Positions 16,831-24,960 of a DNA stretch of 43,926 bases are shown here, one piece after another. Made by a program: the position numbers and the translations under genes. Source of the stretch: Acidimicrobiaceae bacterium (GTDB lineage Bacteria; Actinomycetota; Acidimicrobiia; Acidimicrobiales; UBA8592); the NCBI GenBank assembly GCA_002709645.1, contig PAQG01000012.1, forward strand, positions 1-43,926, in the 5' to 3' direction. The notes under the pieces were generated by a model that searched no databases, was not told the DNA's origin, and saw only the letters and a list, made by a program, of their open reading frames with translations. Each line of letters starts with the position of its first letter. Positions within the stretch are counted from its first letter, which is position 1.

Positions 16831-17832
16831 ATGGATTTTAGATTTACGGAAACACAAATTCTTTTCGCAGAAGCAACGAAAGAAATGTTAATAAGTGAAT
16901 GCACCCCTTCGAAATTAAGAGAAATGATCCAAAATGGTCAAGGAACGATACCTGAATTGTGGGAAAATCTTGCTTCTATCGGGGTACTCGGGATGACAGG
17001 TCCAGAAGAAGCTGGTGGGTTAGGAATGGTAGATATCGATCATGTCCTTATCATGGAAGAACTCGGTCAAGTTATTTGCCCAGAGATCGTTCTTGAACAC
17101 ACTGCAATCGGGATTCCGTTTCTTGCGAAATATGGAACAGGGGAAATAGGCGATGACCTTCTCGCTGCCTTCATCTCAGGGGAAATGAGGATTTCTGCTG
17201 GATTAGGCAATTCGTACGTTCTGGGTGCTGACAATGCGGACTACCTTCTTATGAGAAATATGGATGAAATGCATCTCGTTCCTAGTGAAGAGACTGCACT
17301 TACATTTCAAAAGTCAGTTGACGAAACTAGACGACTTTTCCAAGTTGATTGGGAACCAACTCCAAAAAGTAAAATCATTAAATCTAATCAGATAATAGAA
17401 GAAACAATGTTGAGCGCAACGACAGCGGCTGCTGCACAATGCGTTGGCATAGCTAACCATCTTCTGGCTGAAACCATCAATTATGTTAAGGAACGGGAAC
17501 AGTTCGGTAAACCAGTTGGGGTAAATCAAGCAATCAAACACCATCTAGCCGATACTGGGAAAGCTATCAAATTTGCTCGGCCAATGGTACACCGTGCCGC
17601 TTGGGCGATATCGAACAACGAAAATGATAAGACATTCCCTGCTATGGCCAAATATCTAGCCTCAAAAGCAGTGGACCTTGCCTGCAGGACAGCATTGCAA
17701 TGCCATGGGGCAATTGCTTACACAGTAGAATATGATCTTCAATTATGGCTGAAGAGAGGATGGGCGCTTTCGGCTTCGTGGGGAGACGCGAACGCACAGC
17801 GAGAAAAAATAGCAAAGAATCTTCAAGTTTGA
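16831..17832 (+). CDS. Acyl-CoA dehydrogenase, small subunit of heteromeric pair (IpdE2-type)
   Basis: Short acyl-CoA dehydrogenase homologue, 333 residues, with the degenerate middle domain typical of the second subunit in actinobacterial alpha2beta2 steroid dehydrogenases. Seen: N-terminal helices (TETQILFAEATKEML), GVLGMTGPEEAGGLGM, YVKEREQFGKPVGVNQAIKHHLAD and CHGAIAYTVEYDLQLWLKR. It lacks the SEPNTGSD flavin motif, so FAD must be shared with the partner. ATG at 16831 is chosen because CAGGAG lies 9 bases upstream; the frame extends to 16810 without better signals. The 66-base gap after the large subunit has no terminator. Confidence 0.85.
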   Translation: MDFRFTETQILFAEATKEMLISECTPSKLREMIQNGQGTIPELWENLASIGVLGMTGPEEAGGLGMVDIDHVLIMEELGQVICPEIVLEHTAIGIPFLAKYGTGEIGDDLLAAFISGEMRISAGLGNSYVLGADNADYLLMRNMDEMHLVPSEETALTFQKSVDETRRLFQVDWEPTPKSKIIKSNQIIEETMLSATTAAAAQCVGIANHLLAETINYVKEREQFGKPVGVNQAIKHHLADTGKAIKFARPMVHRAAWAISNNENDKTFPAMAKYLASKAVDLACRTALQCHGAIAYTVEYDLQLWLKRGWALSASWGDANAQREKIAKNLQV

Positions 17833-17914
17833 AAACCATGCTGACCTACTATGACAACTCACTTACCCACGAAAGTCCTTTAATTAATTCCACGAATTCA
17901 AAGGATCTAACCTA

Positions 17915-18523
17915 ATGTCTCAAGAACATGTAGCAGCTGCGCAACGTTTGCGTAAAGCAGTGCAACATCTTGCCCAGCGAATTATTCAATTAGAAATCAA
18001 AGCCGATGATTTAGATATTGTTGCGAAAACGATAGAAAAATCTACGCAAGATCTACAAGGAGAAAAAGTACCTAGATGGTGGGGGAGGAAATCAAGTAAT
18101 GGTGAAACGCGTTCGAGGTCATACCGGAGTCGTTCATTATTTCAAGGAGAGTTGCATCTTTTCTCGCCAGAACTTGTCTGGGATGAGTATTTGGGTCCTG
18201 ATGGGGAACCCGGTTATGAGTTTCGGGTTGAACTTTCAGACTTATATGAAGGGCCACCGAACGCTGTGCATGGAGGCTATATAGCAGGCCTTTTTGATGA
18301 ACTCTTAGGAGCTGTACAATCTCTAGATGCTGGAGCTACCGGGTACACAGCGAAATTAAACATCAAATACAGATCATTTACTCCCATTAATAAGGATCTT
18401 CGGTTTGTAGGCTGGATAGTCCAGTCGTCTGGGCGTCGAATAACTGTTAAGGGGCATTGTTTAGATGGGGATCGAATCTGCTCAGAAGCAGAAGCACTAT
18501 TTCTGCGACCCAAAGTAGGTTAG
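17915..18523 (+). CDS. PaaI-like hotdog thioesterase with helical N-terminal extension
   Basis: 202-residue protein. Residues 1-50 are an Ala/Gln/Lys-rich helix, possibly a coiled coil. The hotdog domain follows: GPPNAVHGGYIAGLFDELLGAV carries the HGG motif of 4HBT/PaaI thioesterases, then YTAKLNIKYRSFTPINKDLRFVGW and RRITVKGHCLDGDRICSEAEALFL. It probably hydrolyses an acyl-CoA, which would fit release of CoA from stalled steroid intermediates, but the substrate is unknown. The ATG is preceded by AAAGGA at good spacing, and it may be transcribed from its own promoter in the 82-base gap. Confidence 0.8.
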   Translation: MSQEHVAAAQRLRKAVQHLAQRIIQLEIKADDLDIVAKTIEKSTQDLQGEKVPRWWGRKSSNGETRSRSYRSRSLFQGELHLFSPELVWDEYLGPDGEPGYEFRVELSDLYEGPPNAVHGGYIAGLFDELLGAVQSLDAGATGYTAKLNIKYRSFTPINKDLRFVGWIVQSSGRRITVKGHCLDGDRICSEAEALFLRPKVG

Positions 18524-18529
18524 AAGACA

Positions 18530-19030
18530 ATGGCTAAGATACTCTTTGTTTGTACTGGCAATGCAGCTCGCTCAGTAATGGCTACAACCATGATGAAAGC
18601 CAAAACCCCTGAACATGAGATTAAGGGAGCAGGGACATTCTCTATTCCCGGCCTTCCCATGAGTCAACGTACTCGGTCTGCTTTGGCAGACATGGGTTTA
18701 TCAGACCCAAACCATCGAAGTCACCAGTTAGAGAAAGAGGACTGTGAATGGGCAGACCTAATTATTGTTTTTGAAAAAGAACACATTGACTACTTCAAGA
18801 AACATCATGAAGATTCTCTGCAAAAAACTGGATCTCTGCCACGTCTAGCTGAAAAACTTCAGCCAGGAGATAGGAACGTGGGTGACAGGATCGCTGAACT
18901 CTGTTTAGAGAGGTCGATCTTCTCTCCATGGGAAGAGGTGATTGACCCAGCAGGAGGAGACCAAGAAATCTTTAATTCTTGCGCAGAAGAGATTAGCGGT
19001 TATGTATCTCAACTAGCATTAAGACTCTAA
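18530..19030 (+). CDS. Low-molecular-weight protein tyrosine phosphatase family protein
   Basis: 166-residue phosphatase of the LMW-PTP/arsenate reductase fold. The P-loop VCTGNAARS provides Cys8 and Arg14 (C-X5-R-S). The general-acid region is IDPAGGD with Asp139. GLPMSQRTRSALADMGL and DLIIVFEKEHID are standard family segments. The Thr-Gly-Asn-Ala-Ala loop and DPAGG are closer to the actinobacterial Etp/Wzb-like group than to thioredoxin-coupled ArsC, which would need additional Cys residues; Cys72 and Cys151 exist but not in the ArsC arrangement. Six bases behind the thioesterase and overlapping the next gene by one base. Confidence 0.85.
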   Translation: MAKILFVCTGNAARSVMATTMMKAKTPEHEIKGAGTFSIPGLPMSQRTRSALADMGLSDPNHRSHQLEKEDCEWADLIIVFEKEHIDYFKKHHEDSLQKTGSLPRLAEKLQPGDRNVGDRIAELCLERSIFSPWEEVIDPAGGDQEIFNSCAEEISGYVSQLALRL

Positions 19031-19713
19031 TGGAGCAAGAAATACCAGAATCTTTACTGATCGTTCGTGAGAGAGCGATTAATCGCCCTAAATATCGAGG
19101 TGTACTCCATAGCTATTGTTTCTTCCTATCTATACCAATTGGTTTAATTCTTATAATCACAGCACCAACAGCGAGAACCTCATTTGCCGCTTTCACCTTC
19201 GCTTTCGGGATTTCGTCAATGTTAGGTATTAGCGCTTTATTTCATCGTACGGAATTCACAGATAGGGGGTGGATGCGCTTCAGGCGTCTTGACCACATTG
19301 GGATATACCTTTGTATAGCAGGTGGGTCTACCCCGATAGGCATGCTTGCAGTTGATGGATGGGTGCAAAAAACCCTGTTGATTACTGCATGGGTTGGGCT
19401 TGGAATCGGGGCAACTCTACGTTTCCTTCCTTTTGACCCTCCGTACGGTTTGATGAATGCCTTATTTCTTTCCATGGGCTGGGTTTCTGTCGTGGCGATA
19501 CCCCAATTATGGGATTTCCTAGAACTTAGGTGGATTATTCTTTTAGCAATTGGGGGGATGTTCTATACGTTAGGGGCTTTTATTGTCGGCCTTAGAAAAC
19601 CTGACCCTTGGCCAGACATCTTTGGATATCACGAAATCTGGCATTTAATGGTCGTTGCTGCTGCTTCCTTACATTATTGTGTTATGGCATTCGGCGTCAT
19701 ACCCAACGCATAG
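19030..19713 (+). CDS. Hemolysin III / PAQR family membrane protein
   Basis: Integral membrane protein of 227 residues with seven hydrophobic helices. The family metal-site residues are visible: ISALFHR in helix 2, RLDHIGIYLCIAGGSTP in helix 3 and GYHEIWHLMVVAAASLHY in helix 7. PAQR proteins are membrane hydrolases or sensors (adiponectin-receptor fold); the bacterial HlyIII role is uncertain. The ATG overlaps the phosphatase stop (TAATG), so the two are translationally coupled. The N-terminus is cytoplasmic and basic (RERAINRPKYRG). Confidence 0.85.
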   Translation: MEQEIPESLLIVRERAINRPKYRGVLHSYCFFLSIPIGLILIITAPTARTSFAAFTFAFGISSMLGISALFHRTEFTDRGWMRFRRLDHIGIYLCIAGGSTPIGMLAVDGWVQKTLLITAWVGLGIGATLRFLPFDPPYGLMNALFLSMGWVSVVAIPQLWDFLELRWIILLAIGGMFYTLGAFIVGLRKPDPWPDIFGYHEIWHLMVVAAASLHYCVMAFGVIPNA

Positions 19714-19780
19714 CAAAACGACTCATTGAGGCTCATAGACTACTTTCATATCGTTAAACGACTACATCGCATAGGAAAAA

Positions 19781-20407
19781 ATGACAGTTGGCCCGCACCC
19801 AAAACCATGGCCTGAAGATCCTTGGTACGACCCAGAACTTTTAGAAAATGGAGATACGAGAAATGTTGTTGACAAATATCGCTATTGGACCCGAGAAGCG
19901 ATCGTTGCCGACTTAGACCACTACCGTCACCCATTCCATGTAGCAGTAGAGAATTGGGAACATGATTTTAATATTGGGACAGTGGTCCGCAACGCGAACG
20001 CATTTATGGCTAAGGCAGTCCATATCGTGGGTAAACGAAGATGGAACAGAAGAGGCGCAATGGTAACCGACCGATATCAACATGTTTTTCATCACCCATC
20101 TGTAGAAAAGTTCGTTGAATGGTCAATTAATGAATCAATTGCGATTATAGGGATTGACAACATTCCAGGGTCAGTACCTATAGAAAGAGCGTCTCTCCCT
20201 AAAGACAGTGTTCTTGTCTTTGGACAAGAAGGGCCTGGACTAAGCGAGGAGATGATAGAAGCAACGTCACAGATTCTCGCTATTACTCAATATGGGTCTA
20301 CACGTTCAATCAATGCGGGAGTCGCAAGTGGTATCGCTATGTATGAATGGTTAAGTCAGCACGTTAATGAAAGTAACTTTCACTTGAACGGTGGGAAAGA
20401 ACCTTGA
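19781..20407 (+). CDS. SpoU/TrmH-family RNA 2'-O-ribose methyltransferase
   Basis: 208-residue SPOUT-fold methyltransferase that transfers a methyl group from SAM to a tRNA or rRNA 2'-hydroxyl. Motif 1 is NIGTVVRNANAF, motif 2 is VLVFGQEGPGLSEEMI, and motif 3 is STRSINAGVASGIAMYEW, all intact. The N-terminal 45 residues (WPEDPWYDPELLENGDTRNVVD) are a lineage-specific extension. The target nucleotide cannot be told. The last 28 bases overlap tail-to-tail with the convergent SnoaL-like gene. Confidence 0.88.
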   Translation: MTVGPHPKPWPEDPWYDPELLENGDTRNVVDKYRYWTREAIVADLDHYRHPFHVAVENWEHDFNIGTVVRNANAFMAKAVHIVGKRRWNRRGAMVTDRYQHVFHHPSVEKFVEWSINESIAIIGIDNIPGSVPIERASLPKDSVLVFGQEGPGLSEEMIEATSQILAITQYGSTRSINAGVASGIAMYEWLSQHVNESNFHLNGGKEP

Positions 20408-20847
20408 ACATATGCTTGTTCCTCAACTTTTTCTTTAATTTTCCAACCATCACTGGTTTTTATACAAACATCGTTATACCAACCACCGACAATGAAGATA
20501 TGGAGTCCATCGCCGTTCGGGTCAAAGATTCCATCTGGGTTTACTGGAACGCCCATAGGGTTATAAAAAATCGTACGGCAGTTAGCTGAATCTCCGTGGT
20601 AATCGACTGAAGTTTTGCCAATCATGTGCTGGGTCATTGGGAACATAACGAGATTATCTTGCAGCCATTTTTTTACAGTTTTGTAATCACCTTTTCCATC
20701 CGGCCCACCGGAACTTTCGTAATCCAGAAAGGCGTCATTCGTGAAGACATCATCAAGTAATTCCCAATTCTTGTCATCAATAGCATCCACGTATTTGACC
20801 ATAAGTTGTTCAATTTCAAGGCGGTCACTTATTTCATCTATGTCCAT
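20380..20847 (-). CDS. SnoaL-like (NTF2-fold) protein
   Basis: 155-residue single-domain cone-fold protein of the SnoaL_4 type: EISDRLEIEQLMVKYVDAIDDKNWELLDDVFTNDAFLDY, then the central MTQHMIGKTSVDYHGDSANCRTIFYNP and a C-terminal GGWYNDVCIKTSDGWKIKEK strand. Members include steroid isomerases, dehydratases and hydratases, so a role on a steroid-CoA ligated by the adjacent FadD is possible. ATG at 20847 is chosen for AGGAG five bases upstream; a longer frame would overlap the ligase. It lies seven bases behind the ligase gene and forms an operon with it. Confidence 0.8.
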   Translation of the reverse strand: MDIDEISDRLEIEQLMVKYVDAIDDKNWELLDDVFTNDAFLDYESSGGPDGKGDYKTVKKWLQDNLVMFPMTQHMIGKTSVDYHGDSANCRTIFYNPMGVPVNPDGIFDPNGDGLHIFIVGGWYNDVCIKTSDGWKIKEKVEEQAYVQGSFPPFK

Positions 20848-20854
20848 AAAGCTC

Positions 20855-22396
20855 CTATACAATCCGGCTCTCTGTGTCTCCCCAGTATTCATCACGTAGA
20901 AGACGTTTATATAGTTTCCCAGTGGGGTGCCTAGGTAACTCTTCTCTGAAATCAATGGTTCGCGGGCACTTCACGCGAGCTAATTGTTCTTGGCAGTACA
21001 TAAGAAGTTCCTGTTCTATTTGAGGTGAAGCACTTGTAGGGTCAATGAGCTGAACTACAGCTTTGACTTCTTCCCCTAGATCGTCATTAGGTACGCCAAA
21101 AACCGCTACATCAAGGACTTTCTCATGCATAGTTAATACATTCTCAGCCTCTTGAGGGTAAATATTGACCCCACCAGAGATGATCATGAATGCCTTTCTA
21201 TCTGTGAGATATAAAAATCCGTCTTCGTCTACTTTCCCGATATCTCCTAACGTCGACCAGCCATTCTCAAGTCTTGCCCCTTTGGTTTTCTCAGGGGCAT
21301 TGTGGTATTCAAAAACAGAGTCACTTTCAAAATACACTCCACCGATTTCACCAGTAGGCAGTTCATTGCCGTCATCGTCAACAATATGCAATATCCCTTG
21401 TATAGCTCTTCCAACAGTTCCCTCGTGCGCAAGCCAGTCTTTGCTATTGCAATAACAGAACCCGTTTCCTTCAGTGCCGGCATAATATTCATGGATAATT
21501 TCTCCCCACCAATCAATCATTTGTTTCTTGACGGGTATCGGGCATGGTGCGGCAGCGTGAACAACCGATTGTAAAGAAGAAATATCAAACGATTCTCTTT
21601 GAGTTTTCTCAAGTTTCAGAAGGCGGACAAACATAGTCGGGACAACTTGCAAAACAGTTGCCTCATATCTTTCTATACTCTCCAAAAGCTCAACAGGTCC
21701 GAAACGAGGCATGACCACGACCGTCCCCCCAAGCTTTTGAATTCCCCGACAGAACCTAAGTGGTGCAGCATGGTAGAGAGGGGCGGGCGATAAATAAACA
21801 GATTCTGGGTTAGCGCCGAACAGCATTCCTAATAGAGTCGTAACTCCATCAGTCTCGCCCAAAGGGGTGTCTGGCAAGGGTGATTTTACTCCTTTAGGTC
21901 TACCCGTAGTCCCAGAAGAGTAAAGCATATCTGCCCCCTCAACCCTAGGTCCTTGAGGTGTAGTTTCTTGTTCTATTAGAAGTTCATCAAGGGAGTCAAA
22001 GCCTTCGATTGCCCCCCCGACACTAAGTCTTAAGAAAACATCTGGAATATCTTCTATTAACTCAACTGCTTCCTCGCCTTTATAGGGTGAAGTCAAGAAA
22101 GCACCAGCTCCACAGTCCTTTATGATGTAGGTTATTTCAGGTGCTGTTAATCGCGAACTAATCGCTGTGTAATATAAACCTGCATAATGAGCCCCCCAAC
22201 AGATTGGAAGGAACTCCAGTCTGTTCTCTAGACATAGTGCAATATGGTCCCCAGGTTCCAAACCAGCGGACTGTAAAAGGTTGGCAACTTTCTCGGCGTA
22301 ATCATGTAGCTCTTGAAATGTCATAGTCTCGCCAGAATCCGCCATTATGATCGCCGCTTTATCGGGACTTTTCTGGGCTATTGCTCCGGGGTACAT
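20855..22396 (-). CDS. Acyl-CoA synthetase, steroid FadD-like
   Basis: AMP-forming acyl-CoA ligase of 513 residues. The P-loop-like motif LYSSGTTGRPKGV is at 158-170; YYAGTEGNG (A5), GWSTLGDIGKVDEDGFLYLTDRK (A7/A8) and HPTGKLYKRLLRDEYW with the A10 lysine are all present. It belongs to the branch of actinobacterial FadDs with MYPG-type starts, which includes steroid ligases such as FadD19/FadD17; the specific acid is not determined. ATG at 22396 has TAGGAGA upstream, and a 7-7-7 inverted repeat lies 24 bases before it. It is the first gene of an operon with the SnoaL-like gene. Confidence 0.87.
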   Translation of the reverse strand: MYPGAIAQKSPDKAAIIMADSGETMTFQELHDYAEKVANLLQSAGLEPGDHIALCLENRLEFLPICWGAHYAGLYYTAISSRLTAPEITYIIKDCGAGAFLTSPYKGEEAVELIEDIPDVFLRLSVGGAIEGFDSLDELLIEQETTPQGPRVEGADMLYSSGTTGRPKGVKSPLPDTPLGETDGVTTLLGMLFGANPESVYLSPAPLYHAAPLRFCRGIQKLGGTVVVMPRFGPVELLESIERYEATVLQVVPTMFVRLLKLEKTQRESFDISSLQSVVHAAAPCPIPVKKQMIDWWGEIIHEYYAGTEGNGFCYCNSKDWLAHEGTVGRAIQGILHIVDDDGNELPTGEIGGVYFESDSVFEYHNAPEKTKGARLENGWSTLGDIGKVDEDGFLYLTDRKAFMIISGGVNIYPQEAENVLTMHEKVLDVAVFGVPNDDLGEEVKAVVQLIDPTSASPQIEQELLMYCQEQLARVKCPRTIDFREELPRHPTGKLYKRLLRDEYWGDTESRIV

Positions 22397-22419
22397 TTTT
22401 TCTCCTATTCCTGTTTGAG

Positions 22420-22440
22420 TGATGCTAAATTACAGCATCA
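22420..22440. promoter_or_regulatory. Inverted repeat TGATGCT-N7-AGCATCA upstream of FadD gene
   Basis: Perfect 7-bp arms around aaattac, 24 bases upstream of the FadD ATG and in its promoter region. The geometry equals the repeat at 12835 (7-bp arms, 7-base spacer, 21 bp overall) although the arm sequence differs. It may be an operator; a terminator for the upstream SDR gene is less likely because no T run follows. Confidence 0.5.
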
Positions 22441-22491
22441 GGTCTTGCAAACACAGTGACTCTAATATATTGGCTGGCCTCTTTGGGCTCA

Positions 22492-23295
22492 CTATTCAAG
22501 TTGCATAGATACTGGCCAATCATTAGGGCGAATCAAAGCATCTGAACCCCCATCTAGGAAAAGCACTGATCCACACATAAAATCCGCCGAGGGGGACAGC
22601 ATCATTCTGATCCATTCTGCTATTAATTCCGGCTCTGCAAACCCACCGACGGGGATTGGAAGTGCTTCTATTGCAGCTCCGAATGTAGGGTCGTCTAGTC
22701 CTCCTTGGAGAAGAGGTGTTAGGACTGCGCCAGGAGCAATTGAATTCAATCGTATGTTTGACCCAGCCCAGTCTTGAGTAGGAGCATTCTGGCGAACAAA
22801 TCTAGCTACTGACAGTTTTGATGCCGCATAAGCTATTGCCATTGCCTCTACATCATCCATCTCACGTAAAATTTCATGAGAAGTTGACTCGTCTAGTCGC
22901 AAGCAAGCCTCTACAAGAGCATCGGGAACATTAGGGGTGATAGTCGTAGAGTTAGAAGAAATAGCAACAACATGTGCGACCCCTGAACTAGTTGATAAAG
23001 CTTCTCTAAGGCCGATAAGAAGATCAACAGTTCCAAACCAGTTAATAGTCAGCATTCGGGCAGGATCAAATGGCACAGAAACTCCAGCAGAAGTTACAAG
23101 CCCATCCAATACTCCGTCACTCAACCGAAGAATTTCGGAGATCGCTCTTGACCTTTCGGATTCAATACTTAAGTCAACTTCAATTTCGGCATTATGTAAA
23201 TCAACGCCGATCACATTCACAGAATCAGATTCAAGCAAATCTCTCGTAGCCGCGCCGATACCTGAAGCTGAACCAGTAATCGCAATAGTGCTCAA
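22492..23295 (-). CDS. 3-alpha-hydroxysteroid dehydrogenase/carbonyl reductase-like SDR
   Basis: Short-chain dehydrogenase, 267 residues. It follows the Comamonas 3-alpha-HSD/CR pattern: opening STIAITGSASGIGAATRDLL, VDLHNAEIEVDLS, TINWFGTVDLL, a long insertion before the catalytic Tyr (residues about 117-153), Tyr156 and Lys160 in YAASK, then LNSIAPGAVLTPLLQGGLDDP and FLDGGSDALIRP. The insertion and ending are characteristic of that enzyme, which interconverts 3-keto and 3-alpha-hydroxy steroids. TTG at 23295 is chosen over upstream starts because TTAGGAG lies six bases before it. It is separated from FadD by 95 bases and has its own promoter region shared with the divergent membrane-protein gene. 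Confidence 0.82.
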   Translation of the reverse strand: MSTIAITGSASGIGAATRDLLESDSVNVIGVDLHNAEIEVDLSIESERSRAISEILRLSDGVLDGLVTSAGVSVPFDPARMLTINWFGTVDLLIGLREALSTSSGVAHVVAISSNSTTITPNVPDALVEACLRLDESTSHEILREMDDVEAMAIAYAASKLSVARFVRQNAPTQDWAGSNIRLNSIAPGAVLTPLLQGGLDDPTFGAAIEALPIPVGGFAEPELIAEWIRMMLSPSADFMCGSVLFLDGGSDALIRPNDWPVSMQLE

Positions 23296-23325
23296 TTTGT
23301 CTCCTAATTTATAGTTACTTAGAAA

Positions 23326-23333
23326 ATGATCAT
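23326..23333. promoter_or_regulatory. ATGATCAT palindrome in divergent promoter
   Basis: An 8-bp palindrome 30 bases upstream of the 3-alpha-HSD-like start and 64 bases before the divergent membrane-protein gene. The same core recurs as TAATGATCATTA at 24072. It is short, so its significance rests on repetition at both ends of one gene. Confidence 0.3.
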
Positions 23334-23396
23334 AGACCGAACTAAATTTGGGCGCAGTGTTGAGCAATTCTATGAAGAACAGACCAAACTAGAAAT

Positions 23397-24071
23397 GTGA
23401 GCGAAATTATCAGCGATAACGAAAATCAAGGCAAAGGACTGAGCACCAATAAAAATGCTTGGGAGTCAGTAATGCCTATTGTTCTCTTTATAGCTATAAA
23501 TAGGTTGTTCGGACTGGCATGGGCTATAAGTGCTGCGACTATGTGGTCGGTCATGATCTCGGTTCGACGATGGCGGAAAGGTCACGCTATAGGGAAATTT
23601 ATTCCTATAGTCACAATCGGGATCCTTATCAGGGGGATTATAGGAATCGTAACGGACAGCGAGGCCGTTTACTTTGGTATCGGTATCGGGACAAAGGCCC
23701 TAATCGGCTTCGGGCTTATACTCATGACTGCTGTCGGGCGGAATTATCTAGCAATGTATGCCCCATTAATGTTTGGATTTGATAACTTAATTACATCTCA
23801 TAAAGCTTATGAGATAGCTATGAATCGAATCGCATACGGTTTGGGGGTTGCTCAAATCATCAGCGCTGGATTTGATGTTTGGCTCTACAACAATGCTTCA
23901 GTTGACGGTTATCTTGTTATTCGATTTTTCGTCAATTGGCCTTTCACCACAGCTGTCATAATTCTCTCCATGCTTTATTTAGGAAAAAAACTTTCAGTCA
24001 TACCTGGATTCACTGGAATAACGAATGCGTTTGAGAGCCGGTTGGAGTCTGACAAGAAAAGCTCTAAATAA
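23397..24071 (+). CDS. Multi-pass membrane protein (DUF3159/VC0807-like)
   Basis: 224-residue protein with about six hydrophobic helices, e.g. VMPIVLFIAINRLFGLAWAISAATMWSVMI followed by a basic loop (RRWRKGH), then IPIVTIGILIRGIIGIV and FFVNWPFTTAVIILSMLYLG. The INRLFGLAWAI...MW..MI..RRWR pattern resembles the VC0807/DUF3159 membrane families of unknown function. The start is a GTG with no clear Shine-Dalgarno. It sits between steroid-type SDR genes, possibly as a transporter or septation-like factor, but no function should be assumed. Confidence 0.7.
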   Translation: MSEIISDNENQGKGLSTNKNAWESVMPIVLFIAINRLFGLAWAISAATMWSVMISVRRWRKGHAIGKFIPIVTIGILIRGIIGIVTDSEAVYFGIGIGTKALIGFGLILMTAVGRNYLAMYAPLMFGFDNLITSHKAYEIAMNRIAYGLGVAQIISAGFDVWLYNNASVDGYLVIRFFVNWPFTTAVIILSMLYLGKKLSVIPGFTGITNAFESRLESDKKSSK

Positions 24072-24083
24072 TAATGATCATTA
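24072..24083. promoter_or_regulatory. Perfect 12-bp palindrome TAATGATCATTA
   Basis: Self-complementary 12-mer immediately after the membrane-protein stop and 31 bases before the next SDR start. It extends the ATGATCAT core seen at 23326. No T run follows, so an operator fits better than a terminator; this is inference. Confidence 0.4.
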
Positions 24084-24114
24084 ACAAACACCTAAAGAGA
24101 GTTAAAGGAATTCT

Positions 24115-24960
24115 ATGAAACAAGAAGAATTAGAGGGTTATGGAATCCTCGTTACTGGAGGAGGAACGGGAATTGGGAAGGCATGTGCTGCGCGTTTAGC
24201 GCAAAGTGGGGCTCTAGTGACGATCTGTGGGAGGACAGAAGAAAAATTAGAGCAAGCAGTTGACGACATTACATCCGTGGTTTCCGACGGCGGGAGAGTA
24301 CAGTATACGACTTGCGATGTTACTAATGAAGATCACGTGGCGCGCACAATCGTAAAAGCAGCAGAATTTGGAGATGGTTTAGATGGGGTTGTTGCGAACG
24401 CTGGTGGCGGTGGCGGGATGTCCCCTTACCACCTTCAGGACCTAAATGAGTTCACAAGAGTTCTTCATCTAAACGTTCTAGGAACAATGCTATGTGTAAA
24501 ACATTCGGTCCCGTATTTAAAAAAATCAGGTAGAGGATCATTTATAGGAATGTCATCAATCGCAAGTCATCTAACTCACCTTTGGTTTGGTGCTTATCCC
24601 GCAGCTAAAGCGGGTATAGAAGCGATTATGCGTAACGCTGCTGATGAATTTGGGCCTGCAAAAATACGATTCAATGCAGTAAGGCCAGGCTTCATAGCAA
24701 CAGAAATTATGGAAGCGATTCCAAGAGACAGCGAAGTTTATGAGAGTTACATTGAGAATACTCCATTAGGTGGTGTCGGAGAACCCGATCATGTCGCCGC
24801 ATTAGTGAAATTTCTCATTGGCTCTGATTCAGAATGGATTACTGGCCAGTGCATAAATGTGGATGGAGGCCACTCGTTGCGTCGAGGCCCGCAATTCACT
24901 CAATTTCTAGCTAACTTCACAGATGAACAACTCCATGGAGATCTACTAGCCGATGGTTAA
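24115..24960 (+). CDS. SDR oxidoreductase
   Basis: 281-residue classical short-chain dehydrogenase. NAD(P) site TGGGTGIG (14-21) with an Arg after the second strand (CGRTEEKLE), which favours NADP(H). ANAGGGGGMSPY replaces the NNAG region with an unusual run of five glycines. MSSIAS and YPAAKAG carry the catalytic Ser, Tyr and Lys. The C-terminus has VDGGHSLRRGPQF plus about 20 extra residues. The substrate is unknown; the operon context (LLM following with an eight-base overlap, steroid genes around) suggests lipid or steroid catabolism. The start has AAAGGA seven bases upstream. Confidence 0.85.
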   Translation: MKQEELEGYGILVTGGGTGIGKACAARLAQSGALVTICGRTEEKLEQAVDDITSVVSDGGRVQYTTCDVTNEDHVARTIVKAAEFGDGLDGVVANAGGGGGMSPYHLQDLNEFTRVLHLNVLGTMLCVKHSVPYLKKSGRGSFIGMSSIASHLTHLWFGAYPAAKAGIEAIMRNAADEFGPAKIRFNAVRPGFIATEIMEAIPRDSEVYESYIENTPLGGVGEPDHVAALVKFLIGSDSEWITGQCINVDGGHSLRRGPQFTQFLANFTDEQLHGDLLADG

